NCBI GenBank assembly: GCA_051294375.1
Contig: CM119268.1
Span: 19,623,934 to 19,687,933 of the forward strand
DNA from: Paraspadella gotoi
Lineage: Eukaryota > Chaetognatha
DNA: 64,000 nucleotides
Direction of reading: 5' to 3'
The translations under genes were made by a program, and so were the position numbers. Under the pieces are notes generated by a model. It did no database searches, was not told the DNA's origin, and saw nothing but the letters and a program-made list of their open reading frames with translations. Positions 10,689 to 21,780 of this stretch are shown here, piece after piece; the stretch's first letter is position 1; each line of letters begins with the position of its first letter.

Positions 10689-10960
10689 AGCTGGACAGAC
10701 GCTGCAGAGCCGGAACTCGTTTTTTAGACAAATCAGAAGAAGCAGTGACGGAGAAAAAGAGAGAGAACTTGAGCGAAACTTGAGATTAACAATATTCCCG
10801 TCAATCCACATCTATCGATATAAAAATATAAGAAAAAATCTTAAAAGACTCAAGATCGAGCCAGAGCCCACTATCAAAGAAAATTAATGAAAAAACCCGT
10901 TAAAAAAAAACGAATGAATCATGCGATAACGAATTATTGATGTAATAGTAATTGATTGAG
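10030..10960. repeat. Palindrome with 0.4-kb arms around a 25-N gap
   Basis: Arms about 10030-10425 and 10569-10960 are near-perfect reverse complements. Paired landmarks include GGGAGAAACGGACGGTGAAC with its complement, CTGCAGCGTCTGTCCAGCTT with its complement, TC against GA tracts, and TATCGATAGATGTGGATTG. The centre holds about 118 bases (GGAGCCGGAGCCATAGGAAC..) plus the N run. Confidence 0.82.
10544..10568. other. Assembly gap (25 N)
   Basis: Lies at the axis of the palindrome, which suggests the gap is caused by the fold-back. Confidence 0.98.
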
Positions 10961-11103
10961 GTAATACTAATTGATTGATGTAATAGTAATTTATTGATGT
11001 AATAGGAATTGATTATTGATTCGATAATAATCAATTATTGTTGCGATGATAGTCATTCACTGCTGTGATGATAGTCTGTATAAAATTGAATAGTTTATAT
11101 GTG

Positions 11104-11269
11104 TTTTTGTCGGATCTGCTTATCAGCAGGTCGGGACTCTATAATTCACTTTGTAGGTCCGTCGGTCCGCCCCCTCAATATTGTCGGGCACTAACTTATA
11201 TCATGTCAGAACATCGAATTATGATAAATTATGCAAAAAAAAGATGTCGTCCGTCCGTCTGTCTGTCTG

Positions 11270-11323
<54 letters not shown>

Positions 11324-12300
11324 CGTCCCACCTTAGCAAAAAAACCAATTACTCGTGATTGGATGGATGGATTTAAATGAAATTTTGTGTGTGGATAGGT
11401 AAGTGTGTGATTGAGCTGGATATGAAGTTTTCGATGGAATCGTCCGAGTGGGAAATGAGTTTAAATTTGAAAAAAAATTATATTCACTATTTGAACACCA
11501 ATTGCTCATGAGTGGATGGGCTGATTGACCTGGAATTTTGTATGTGAGTAGGAAAGTGTGTGATTGAACAGGAAATCAAGTTTCGATGGAATAGTTTGAG
11601 TGGAAATGAGTTTAAATGGAAAAAAACAAAAAAACCTGTTTTACTAATTGATTATGCTTCTTTCTTTTATATTAAATGTATATGCAGGATGTATTAATAA
11701 ATCAAATTAATTAATCAGTTAATTAATCAATTTAGTAAATAATTAATCAATAATTAATTAATAGTCAATCAATCCTCCATCCGTCCCATCTTAGCAAAAA
11801 GCTCCAATAACTCGTGATTGGCTGGTTGGATTGGAATTAAATTTTGTGTGTGGGTTGGAAGTGTGTGATAAAGCTGGATATAAAGTTTCATGGAATCGTG
11901 TGAGTGGAAATTAGTTTAAATGGAAAAAACATAAGTGCGAATTTACTAAAATTTTTTACTTATTTTAACCAATAAATACTCTAATTAATCATAATTGGAA
12001 TGGATAGATTGAGTAGAAATTTTTGTTGTGGGTAGGAAAATGTGAGACGAAGCTTGATATAAAGTTTTCAGTTGGAAACGTACCAGTGGAAATGAGTTTA
12101 AAATGAAAAAAAATATGAGTCACATTTACTTGAATCTTTTTATTTATTTTAACCCATGATAGATTGAGATGAAATTTTGTGAGCCGGTAGGAAAGTGAGT
12201 GAAGAAGCTAGATATAAAGTTTTGACGGAATGCAAGTTTGAAAAAATTATGCAAGTTGAAAAAATGATGCAAGTTAAAAAAATCTTAAAAGACATTAAGG
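11104..12300 (+). mobile_element. HINE-like element, long copy
   Basis: Begins TTTTTGTCGGATCTGCTTAT. It contains (TGTC)n at 11262-11322, two units of about 155 bases, the CAGGATGTATTAATAAATCA plus TTAATTAA block, and three more diverged units (start CCAATAACTCGTGATTGG). It ends in GCAAGTTGAAAAAATGATGC repeats and TCTTAAAAGACATTAAGG, followed by a GA tract (12320-12420). The same order recurs at 14457-15720. Confidence 0.75.
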
Positions 12301-12705
12301 AATCGTCGCTATTGCATAAAAAGAGAGAGAGAGAGAGAGAGAGAAGAGAGTGAGAGAGAGAGAGAGAGTGACGAGAGAAAGAAGGATGAGAGAGAGAGAG
12401 AAGAGAGAGAGAAGAGACCATAAATTAAAAAATAGCTTCTTTTTCTATCGCGGCTTCCTAATCAATATAAAATTCCGTGATTAAAGAATAGAAATGGGTC
12501 GCTTTTCAAAAAAGAGAGTCATTCTCTCTTTCCTTATTTTTGAAAACATGGCGCCCTTCCCTCCTTTTCCTTGGTCTTCCTTCTCTTCCTCCCTCCATCG
12601 GCCTCACCCCGTTAAGACCCTTTCCCTTTTTTTTATTTAGTTTGTTCTTTTGTTTCGTTTGACCATCATTAGGTCACGTGACTCGAATTGGGCGTGGCTT
12701 TCTTC

Positions 12706-13205
12706 TGATGAGTCGAGGTCTCCCCCTAGCTGTCGTCGTCGTTGTCTTAATCTTTACCATCATCGTCATTCGTCATCAAAATGAAGACTGGGAAATTGTC
12801 GTTATCGTTGTCATTGTCGTTGACATCGTCGTGAGTTTCATTAATGTCGTTAGCGTCTTTATAACCATTATCAATATAGTTAATGTCATTACCGGTGACG
12901 TTGTTACTATCTTTGCCGTTGTCAATTTCATTATCGTCGTCAATAACAATTGTCAATGTCTTCAACATCATCAATGTGATCGTCGTCGTTGTCATCCATG
13001 TCGTCGTCTTTATCGTCGTCGTCGTTATCGTTGTCGTCTTCTTCATCGTCGTCTTTTTTGTCGTCGTCGTCATAGTCGTCGTCATCTAACCGTCGTCTTT
13101 TCATCATCGTCATCATCGTCGTCGTCCACATCGACTTCGTCTTCATCGTCGTCGTCCACGTCGTCATCGTCGTCATCATCGTCGTCCTCATCGTCGAGGG
13201 AGAAG
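12706..13205 (+). repeat. GTC/ATC triplet-rich region, copy B
   Basis: Second copy of the region at 7638-8135, with small indels. The 177-codon open frame over it is poly-Val/Ile then poly-Ser and is not credible as a gene. Confidence 0.7.
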
Positions 13206-13284
13206 AGTTAATCAATGGACGAAAACGACGTCGAGAGAAAGCGAAGATGAAGAAAGTAAAAGTTAAGGTGAATCAAATTGAAGC

Positions 13285-14266
13285 ACAGGCTAAGGCGAAG
13301 GTGAAAGCAAAAGCGAAGGCAAAAGCAAAGGCAGAGGTGGATGCAAAGGCGAAGGCAAAGGTGAAGGCGAAGAAAAGGCGAAGGCAAAGGCGGAGGCAAA
13401 GGCGGAGGAGAAGGCGAAAGCAAAAGTGAAGGCAAAAGCAATGGCGAAAGCAAAGGCGGATGCAAAGGCAAAGGCGGAGGCAAAGGCGGAGGAAAAGTCG
13501 AATGCAAAGGGAAAGGCAAAGGCGGATGTGAAGGCAAAAGCAAAGGCGGATGCGAAGGTAAAGGCAGAGGCGAAGGCGAAGGCAAACGCAGAGGCAAAGG
13601 TGAAGTCGGAGGCAAAGAAAAGGTGGAGGTGGATTCAAATACCTTTGCCTTTTACCTTTGCTTTTGCATTTTCATTCGAATCCACCTCCGCCTCCACCTT
13701 TTCTTTGCCTTCGCCTTTGCCTCCGCCTTTGCCTTCACATCTGCCTTTGCCTTTGCCTTCGCATCCAAATTTGCATTTGCCTTTGCATTCAATTTTGCCT
13801 CCACCTCTGTTTTCGCTAATGCAGAGTCAAAGGTGGAGGAGAAGGTGAAAGCAAAAGGGAAGGTGAATGCAAAGGCGGAGGCGGTTGCAAAGGCGGAGGC
13901 AAATGCAAATGCGAAGGTAAAGGCAAAGGCAAATGTAAAAGCAAAGGTAAAGGCAGATGTGAAGGCAAAGGCGGAGGCAAAGGCAAAGGCGAATGCAAAT
14001 GCAAAGGTGAAGGCAAAAGCAAAGGTGGAGCCAAAGGCGGAGGAGAAGGTTAAAGTGAAAGAAAAGACTAAAGCAAAGGTGAATGTGAAGGCAAAGGAAA
14101 AGGCAAATGTGCAAGCAAAGGCGGAGGCGAATGCGAAGGCAAAGGCGGAGGAAAAGGTGGAGGCAAAGGTGGAGGCGGAAGCAAAGGCGAAGGCAAAGGT
14201 GAAAGCAAAGGCGGATGCGAAGGCAAAGGCGAAGGCGGAGGCAAAGGCAAAGGCGAAGGTGGAGTA
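13285..14266 (+). repeat. Strand-switching hexanucleotide array, copy B
   Basis: AAGGC-rich at 13285-13628, complement at 13645-13802, AAGGC-rich again at 13826-14266. A 214-codon open frame on the plus strand is half Phe-Ala and half Lys-Ala repeat and follows from the 6-base period. The outer arms can pair with the middle block. Confidence 0.85.
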
Positions 14267-14456
14267 GAGCGATTGGTCAGTTCGATGAGCGAGTGAGTCA
14301 ATCGGTGACCGCGTTAGTGGGTAGAAGCTGAGATTGGTCAATGGTCAGGTAGAAAAAGTCATCACATTTTTTAACATAAATTTTTAATTGAAAATATTAT
14401 TCGAGAATTTAAAACTTTTTTTTTTTTGCTTGAAAAATGTAAAATGATAGTTTTAA

Positions 14457-14609
14457 TGTGTTTTTAGTCGGATCTGCTTATCAGCAGGTCGGACTCCTAT
14501 ATTCACTTTGTAGGTCCGTCGGTCCGCCCCCTCAATATTGTCGGGCACTAACTTATATCATGTTCAGAACATCGAATTATGATAAATTATGCAAAAAAAA
14601 GATGTCCTC

Positions 14610-14672
<63 letters not shown>

Positions 14673-15720
14673 CGTCCCACCTTAGCAAAAAACACCAATT
14701 ACTCGTGATTGGATGGATGGATTTAAATGAAATTTGTGTGTGGATAGGTAAGTGTGTGATTGAGCTTGATATGAAGTTTCGATGGAATCGTCCGAGTGGA
14801 AATGAGTTTAAATTGAAAAAAATATTATTCACTATTTGAACACCAATTGCTCATGAGTGGAGGCTGATTGACCTTGGAATTTTGTATTGTTTGGTGATTG
14901 AACAAAATCATATTCGATGGAATAGTTTGAGTGGAATGAGTTTAAATGGAAAAAACAAAAAACCTGTTTTACTAATTATTATGCTTCTTTTTCCTTTATA
15001 TTAAATGTATATGCAGGATGTATTAATAAATCAAATAATTAATCATGTTAATTAATCAATAAATTAATATTAATTATGTCAATCAATCCCTCCATCCATC
15101 CCATCTTAGCAAAAAGCTCCAATAACTCGTGTTGGCTGGTTGGATTGGAATTAATTTTGTGTTGGGTTGGAAAGTGTGTGATAAAGGGATATAAAGTTTC
15201 AATGGAATCGTGTGAGTGGAAATTAGTTTAAATGGAAAAAACATAAGTCGAATTTACTAAAATCTTTTACTTATTTTAACCAATAAATACTCTAATTAAT
15301 CATAATTGGATGGATAGATTGGGTAGAAATTTTAGTGTGGTAGGAAAATTAGTACGAAGCTTGATATAAGTTTTCATGTGGAAAGTTACCAGTTGGAAAT
15401 GAGTTTAAATGAAAAAAATATTCATCATTTACTTGAATCTTTTTATTTATTTTAACCCATGATAGAGTGATTTGAATGAAATTAGCCGGTAGGAAAGTGT
15501 GAAGAAGCTAGATATAAATAGTTTGACGGAATGCAAGTTGAAAAAATATATATTCAAGTTAAAAATGATGCAATTAAAAAAATCTTAAAAAGCATAAGAA
15601 TCGTCGCTATTGCATAAAAAGATAGAGAGAGAGAAGAGGAGAGAAGAGAGTGAGAGAGAAAGAGAGAGAGTGAGAGAGAAGAGAGAGGAGGAGAAGAGAG
15701 AGAGAGAAAGGAGACATAAA
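14457..15720 (+). mobile_element. HINE-like element, long copy
   Basis: Starts TTTTTAGTCGGATCTGC, holds (TGTC)n at 14612-14668, and runs through the same modules as 11104-12420 to a GA tract. It is visibly more decayed in 14850-15560. Confidence 0.7.
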
Positions 15721-15739
15721 ATAATTAAAAAAACTTAAA

Positions 15740-16036
15740 AGACTCAAGATCGAGCCAGAGCCCACTATCAAAGAAAATTAATGAAAAAAACCGGGAAAAA
15801 AAACGAATGAATCACTGCGATAACGAATTATTGATGTAATTATTGATTAATACTAATTGATTGATGTAATAGTAATTTATTTGATGTAATAGAATGATTT
15901 TGATTCGATGATAATCAATTATTGATGCGATGATAGTCATTCACTGCTGTGATGATAGTCATTCACTGATGCGATGATTGTCATTCATTGATGCGATGAT
16001 AGTCAATAAAACAAACAAATGCGTGTATGAGTGAGA

Positions 16037-16085
<49 letters not shown>

Positions 16086-16330
16086 AGAAAGAAAGAGAAT
16101 AAATCCACGAAAATCTCGGATGAAAATATGGATTTTGTATTGAAAAAAAGCGCGGAATAAATGGCAATAATAAAAAGTTTTTAGCAGGAAAAAAAATAAT
16201 CAGAATTTTTCAAAAAACAAACGATCACGCTTAGATCGGACAGAGAGGGACAGACACACACAGAGAGACAGAGAGAGAGAGAGAAAAAGAGAGAGAGAGA
16301 GAGACAGCCGCTGCAGAGAAAAAGAGAGAG
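15740..16330 (-). repeat. Module C, reverse copy, with 21-bp minisatellite
   Basis: Begins with AGACTCAAGATCGAGCCAGAG, as at 10840. It carries repeats of GATGCGATGATAGTCATTCA (15890-16000), then GA tract, CCACGAAAATCTCGGATG, TTGTATTGAAAAAAAGCGCG and a terminal GA tract. The order is the reverse of the C copies at 25262, 40800, 55060 and 56350. Confidence 0.65.
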
Positions 16331-16905
16331 AGAAAGAGCGATATATAATAATTAAAAGAGAGAGAGAGAAAAGCTCTACAGCCCCTTTACTCGTTAAAGA
16401 ATCAGCAGTATTTATGGCGCCGGACGTAGTGTGAGCTCTTCTTTACCCAAAGGACCCGGGTTCGCACCCTGTTCGTGGCCTCATTTTTTAAATTTGTGAG
16501 CCCACATTATATATATATATATTATAAAGAGAGAGAGAGAGAGAAAGAAGCTGGACAGACGCTGGAGAGCCGGAACTCGTTTTTAGACAAATCAGAAGAA
16601 GCAGTTACGGAGAAAAAGAGAGAGAGAGAGAGCGACATATATTTAAAAGAAAGAGAGAGAGAGAGAGCGACATATAGAGTTAAAACCGTTTTTGTTTTGT
16701 AAATAAAACAAACAAATACGAATATTGATATGAAACATGAGAATTTTAAAGATCTTGATGATTAGAAGCCATATATGAAATTTCAACTCCCTATGATATC
16801 AACGCTTTCAGAAGCCATGGATTGCAAAAAAGCGTGACGCGAAAGCTAAACGAATCAAAATCTAGCCAAGGACGGGCCTTTGCCCGCCTGGCCTGCGATA
16901 ATAGA
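16303..16905 (+). repeat. Segmental duplicate of 6750-7352
   Basis: Same landmarks as 6750-7352, including the tRNA-like B box and the end hairpin (GGACGGGCCTTTGCCCGCC). Confidence 0.8.
16411..16480 (+). other. tRNA-like Pol III promoter remnant
   Basis: CCCGGGTTCGCACCCTGTTC again followed by a T run. It is conserved with 6861-6930 more tightly than the flanking GA tracts. Confidence 0.35.
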
Positions 16906-16907
16906 GG

Positions 16908-17822
16908 ATATTTTGTTTGTTTGATAAAATGTAAAAAAACGATTTAATAACTGTCCCTGACTCAATTTTAAAGGACATCGATGATGACAAGCTGAATATA
17001 ATTATATTAATTATTAAAATTAATTAATTAATTAATCTATTAATTATTAATACTTATTAATTAATTATTAATTAATTATCGTCGGCAGATCCGACATTGT
17101 TTGCTCAAACTTGTTTTAGTTGGATCTGCTTTCAGCAGATCTCCGACTCTATAATTCCACTTTGGTCGGTCCCATCGGTTCGCCCTCTTAATATTGTCGG
17201 GTATTCACCTATATCATGTCAGAACATCGAATTAGGATAAATTATGCAAAAAAAACGAATGTCTGTCTGTCTGTCTGTCTCCTGTCCCTCCATCCGTCGT
17301 TCTGTCCATCCCACTTAGCAAAAACACGCAATTACTCGGATTGAAGGATGGATTGGAATGAAATTTTGTGTGTGGGTAAGGAAGAGTGTGATTGAGCTGG
17401 ATATGAAGTTCACATGGAAATCATCCAGTGGAAATGAGTTTAAATGAAAAAAAAAAAAAATATATTTCACTATTTGAACACCAATTACTCATGAGTGGAT
17501 GGGACGATTATGCTCGATTATGCTTCTTTTTATTTTTATTTTAAATGTAAATGCAAGATGTATTAATTAATCAAATAATTAATCAGTTATGTAATCAATT
17601 AGTCAATTAATTAATCAATACTTAATTAATCAGTCAATTAATCAATCAATATAAACATTTCGGATCAAATTAATTAATTACCTAATTAATTAAATAGTTA
17701 ACTTGAATAAAATATTTATTAATTATCTAAATAATTAACTTGAATTAATTAATTAATTATTAATTAATTACCGATAATGATCGTGGGCAGATCCGACATT
17801 GTTTGCTCAAACTTGTTTTTTA
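16908..17822 (+). mobile_element. Two HINE-like copies joined end to end
   Basis: One copy ends at about 17110 (GCAGATCCGACATTGTTTGC..AAACTTG). The next starts at once (TTTTAGTTGGATCTGC plus hairpin), has a short (GTCT)n tract near 17262 and two internal units, then a long TTAATTAA region. It ends at 17822 with the same CGACATTGTTTGCTCAAACT terminus. Confidence 0.72.
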
Positions 17823-18190
17823 ATATCTATCTTTTATACCTATCCTTAAATATTTATGCTATTACGAATTAAATTATGTATTTAACTGAGAGAGAAAAAG
17901 ATAGACTGAGAGAGAGACAAAGAGACAGAGGCAGAGACGGAGAGAGATTTTCGCTCCACAGAGTTGGCGTAACGTCTCTTCTCGTCTCCTCGCCTCGCGT
18001 CACGCACGCGACGTTCAAGATGTCACGCTAAATGTCACGCGCGTCTCGAGAAACGCGAATGAGAATTCGATTCAAAAAATTTTAAAATACGTTAAAAACC
18101 AAAAGACACATTTATTTGAATTTTTTAAAGTTTCTCTCTTTCTATCTCTCTCTGATTGATTGAATGATTGTTTGAATGATTGATTGATTG
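17823..18190. other. GA-rich then CpG-containing spacer
   Basis: AGAGAGAGA-type sequence, then a short G+C-richer patch with CTCGTCTCCTCGCCTCGCGT and repeated GTCACGC (17990-18045). No gene recognised. Confidence 0.3.
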
Positions 18191-18545
18191 ATTGATTGAC
18201 CAGATTCTACAAGTTGACCAAATTATGCCAGTTGACCAAATTATGCTAGTTGAGCATATTATGCCGGTTGAGCATTCTATGACAGTTGAGAAAATTAAGC
18301 CAGTTGACCAAATTATGCCAGTTGACCAAATTATGCCAGTTGACCAAATAATGCCAGTTGACCAAATTATGCCAGTTGACCAAATTATGGCAGTTGACCA
18401 AATTATGCCAGTTGATCAAATATTTTTTTCTTTCGAAAAAAAAATAATGCAACTAGATCAAATTATGCAAGTTGATCAAATTATGCAAATTGACCAAATT
18501 ATGCAAAATTACCAAATTATGCAAGTTGACTAAATTATGCAAATT
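18191..18545 (+). repeat. 18-bp minisatellite (AGTTGACCAAATTATGCC)
   Basis: About 19 units of 18 bases, interrupted once at 18420-18448 by a T/A run. Since 18 is a multiple of three, the plus strand reads VDQIMP over and over for 113 codons. Related GTTGAAAAAATTATGCAA-type arrays occur at 41880-42290 and 49630-49800, so this belongs to the interspersed repeats. Confidence 0.9.
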
Positions 18546-18759
18546 TTTATTGGCGCAGCTACTGGTAATAATTGATAGATCAATTGATTTATGTATTTGT
18601 TCATATATTTATTAAGTCTGTTTTGATTTGTTATATTACAAATTGTTTTGATCTGTTAAGATCACAAATTGAAAGTCAGAAGATGATTTATCAGAAGATG
18701 ATTTATCATCGGATTAGCTTATTACCGCTTAATTATCGTAGGTAGAGCCAAACTTCGTC

Positions 18760-19200
18760 AATGGGGTGGGTCAGAAGTTTGATTTGGGAACCTTTCCAAA
18801 TGAAACTTCATACATTTCTGAGAAAACTTTCAATGGAGCAAAATTTTCTAAAATGGCAAGAAGCATTAGTAATTAATTTTTTAATATTTATTTAAAGATA
18901 GGAAATGTCAAAAAATTTTTGGGGAATTTTTTATTTTTAAAAGCAGATTCAAATAGCTTATGAAAAGTTATCTACACAAAGTATAATTCTTTTTTCAATA
19001 TTTTGATGATAAGTGGGTTAAAATTGAGAAAAACCTTAAAAAATCATCATCATCATCATCATCCGATGATTTTAACAGTTTTTACTAATTTTTAGTAATA
19101 AAACATCAAAATTTTAAAAAGTTGTAATTATATTTTTTGCTTAACTTTTTAAGCTCTATCAGAATCAATTAAAAAAAAACTTAAAATATCCAAAACAAAT
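18760..19200 (-). mobile_element. hAT-4 fragment, degenerate
   Basis: Shares with 53440-53922 (opposite orientation) the landmarks AGTATAATTCTTTTTTCAAT, (ATC)n TCCGATGATTTTA and AAGCTCTATCAGAATC. Neither terminus is well kept. Confidence 0.45.
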
Positions 19201-19382
19201 TTTTGACATTATATAGCGATTGAATGAATGGATAATTTTTATATTGGTTGTACCAATTTCATAATAATATTAATTATCGAATTACTCCTGGTTCGGAACA
19301 TTTTTGCAAAAAAATATATTAACACAATAATTAATACCAATAATGGATTAGTTTAATGCTGTTCCCATTAAAATTTGAATTT

Positions 19383-19428
19383 GGTCGGCTACCGCTATCG
19401 TAGGCAGATCCGACAATGTTTGCTCAAA
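19383..19428 (+). mobile_element. HINE-like right terminus fragment
   Basis: TAGGCAGATCCGACAATGTT then TGCTCAAATTTATTTT. Only the end is present. Confidence 0.55.
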
Positions 19429-19684
19429 TTTATTTTATTATTTGTTTTCTTCTTTAATTTTACTATTTTTTGACAATTTTTTTCTTAGTCTTCTATTTTT
19501 AGAACTATGTTTCCTTATTCTTTCCTCTTTTTCTGTCCAGGTATTTTACTACAACCTTTCTCTCTATAAATTTGTTTTCCATTTATTCTTTTTTACATTT
19601 TTAATCGTTTTCATACTTTAATTTTTATTTCAATACTTTTTCCTTTCCAAGTCATCCCAGTTTCTTTTCACTGCTCTTTGTTTA

Positions 19685-19709
19685 TAACCTCTCTCTCTCT
19701 CTCTCTCTG

Positions 19710-19763
<54 letters not shown>

Positions 19764-19915
19764 ACTCTCTCTTTTTCTCTCTCTCACTCTCATTCTCACT
19801 CTCACTCTCCCACTCTTTAAGCCCCCTTCATTTTTTCTCCTATTTTTTTTCTATTCTTCTTCATTTTCTTCGGGTCGATGAAGACAGAACCACCGGAAAT
19901 GAGATGAGGATTGAA

Positions 19916-19968
<53 letters not shown>
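19685..19968. repeat. (TC)n and (GA)n tracts facing each other
   Basis: (TC)n at about 19685-19762 and (GA)n at 19917-19967, about 150 bases apart, with CT-rich sequence between. Together they form an inverted pair. Confidence 0.85.
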
Positions 19969-19970
<2 letters not shown>

Positions 19971-20311
19971 CGAATTTAAATAGAGAAGAGAGTGGACTGG
20001 TAAAATTTGGCTGATAAAACCTTTAATCTCAACTATTTTAATGAATACCGAGTTAAGAATATTTAACTAAATACAAGCTTGCGCTGATAAAATTAATTTT
20101 ATATTTATACGCATCTACATCGTTCATTCCCTTCGATTATTTGAAAATCTGATTCTTGAAAAAATTAGTTTTCGGTGAATTATTTTGATTAACGTCGATA
20201 TTCAATTACTTCACGAACTAATTTATATACATTCATAATAAAATAGCCTACAATTCATAGTGTGTTTTGGATTTCCTTAAGCCAATATTCCGATTCAATT
20301 AGACGTATTTA

Positions 20312-21047
20312 CAGTCATGTGCAAAAAAAAACGTGCCATTTTATTTCAGACTGTTAAAAATCACCTTTAAAATTGATTTTTTTTTTTAAATTAAAAGTGA
20401 TTTAGGTTTATGGAAGATAATGAGTTTGGCATAAATTTTTATTTAAATTTTTGTACTTTGGTTAAAAAAATCGCAGTAGTCCAGCTTGTTTACTTATAGT
20501 TACTGCTCATGCAATGGCATTAATATGAATTTCAAAAAAACATTTTGTGTTGCATTGTGACTAAGAGCCTTCGCTGTTATAAGATATATTTTTATGAAAA
20601 AAATGAAATGTTTTTTAAAATAATGGTTTATCTTACACATATAGAATTGGAGTAATGTGTCTGAGCAATCTGAAAGTCCCTTTTTTATTTAATTTTTTTT
20701 TTGTTAAAAAAAATTTGTGTAAATAAAAGTTGTTTTTTCATTGGTTTGGAGACAGTCAGAGTTTAAAAAAATCATATCTCCTAAACCACTGACCGATTTA
20801 ATAAAATTTAGATGTATCTCTTTTCTAAAAAAGTTATGATTGGTGTTAATAACCAAAACATTGTCCGATTAATAAAATAGAACGTTTATTACCAAAATCA
20901 AAACTCTTCTACTTTGTAACTAATAAATTTTAGATACATTGATTCCTTTTTTAAAAATTATTTTTATTATTTTAAGTATAATGTTTTTAAAAGTAGAGTA
21001 TCTGGAATTTTAAGTTATAAAGTGGCGCGTTTTTTTGCACAGGAGTG
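20312..21047. mobile_element. Tc1/mariner-type MITE, 736 bp
   Basis: Flanked by TA on both sides (20310-20311 and 21048-21049). Terminal inverted repeats read CAGTCATGTGCAAAAAAA on the left and, on the other strand, CACTCCTGTGCAAAAAAA on the right, each followed by a CG(T/C)GCCA motif. The start and the TA target are typical of Tc1/mariner. No transposase frame is present inside, so it is non-autonomous. Confidence 0.75.
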
Positions 21048-21052
21048 TAGGT

Positions 21053-21772
21053 TAGGGTGAAGTAAAAGTTTGGAATAAAAATTTAGCAGATATATCTTGA
21101 AAACTATTATGAAATTGGTACAACCAATATAAAAATTATCCATTCATTTAATAAATAAGCTATCTTGCCCCTGACTTTGGACAGGCTTTGGTGGTTTAAG
21201 GCCTCCATTACTCTTACAAGATAATGACATTGCAGGTCCCTGCAAGCTTTCAATATATTAGTGAATAGTAATCTGTGATTTTTTTTTATATATATTTTCA
21301 GCTTATTTTGTATAAATTTCAAAATAGTTACTTAAACATTTTGAGAACAGTTTCAGATTCCTCATAAAAAGTTAATAAAAGAAAATATTTTTCAAAAATT
21401 ATGTTATTAAGTATAGTAAAAATATAAAAAAACTATAATTTTAAGCTAAAAATTAAAAATTGGCATATTATATATAGTTTTTTACGTTTTTGACCAACTT
21501 AATGAAATAATTTTCAAAAAATAATTATACTTTTTTATATCAACTTTTTGCAAGGAATCCAAATCCGTTCTTAAAATTAAAAAAATTCATTTTGGAATTT
21601 TAGCTTATTATATACTTATTATTATATATAAATATAGCTTACTGGTGCCCACTAACCTATAAATTTAAAAAATAAATTTACCAAAGTATATTTATTGGTT
21701 TTTATTTTTATGTTCTATATTCTAAATTTTAATTTCATGAAATTTTATTGTTTTCACATCGCTCTTTACATA
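21053..21772 (-). mobile_element. hAT-3 MITE with imperfect target duplication
   Basis: Starts TAGGGTGAAGTAAAAGTTTG and ends near TTTTCACATCGCTCTTTACATA. Flanks are GTGTAGGT (21045-21052) and CTGTAGGT (21773-21780), 7 of 8 identical. It resembles 46564-47179 in reverse. The insertion overlaps the TA flank of the neighbouring Tc1/mariner MITE, so it came after that element. Confidence 0.6.
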
Positions 21773-21780
21773 CTGTAGGT

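Larger units (their letters stand above)
12429..15025 (+). repeat. 2.6-kb segmental duplication, copy B
   Basis: Same module order as 7366-9960. This copy keeps the cleaner hexanucleotide array, open across a whole unit, whereas copy A has more one-base deletions. Confidence 0.85.

Noticed and set aside
12678-13211. 177-codon Val/Ile then Ser-rich frame
   Set aside because: GTC/ATC triplet region, interrupted by indels in the duplicate at 7579-8138.
13623-14267. 214-codon open frame rich in Phe-Ala then Lys-Ala
   Set aside because: It is a translation of a 6-bp tandem repeat; the other copy at 8543-9178 is broken by indels, and the reverse strand is equally open.
18192-18533. 113-codon frame repeating VDQIMP
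   Set aside because: 18-bp minisatellite; open frame follows from the period, and related AAGTTGACC arrays lie inside repeats elsewhere.
18191-18545. Possible CRISPR array
   Set aside because: Units are contiguous with no variable spacers, and the context is eukaryotic.
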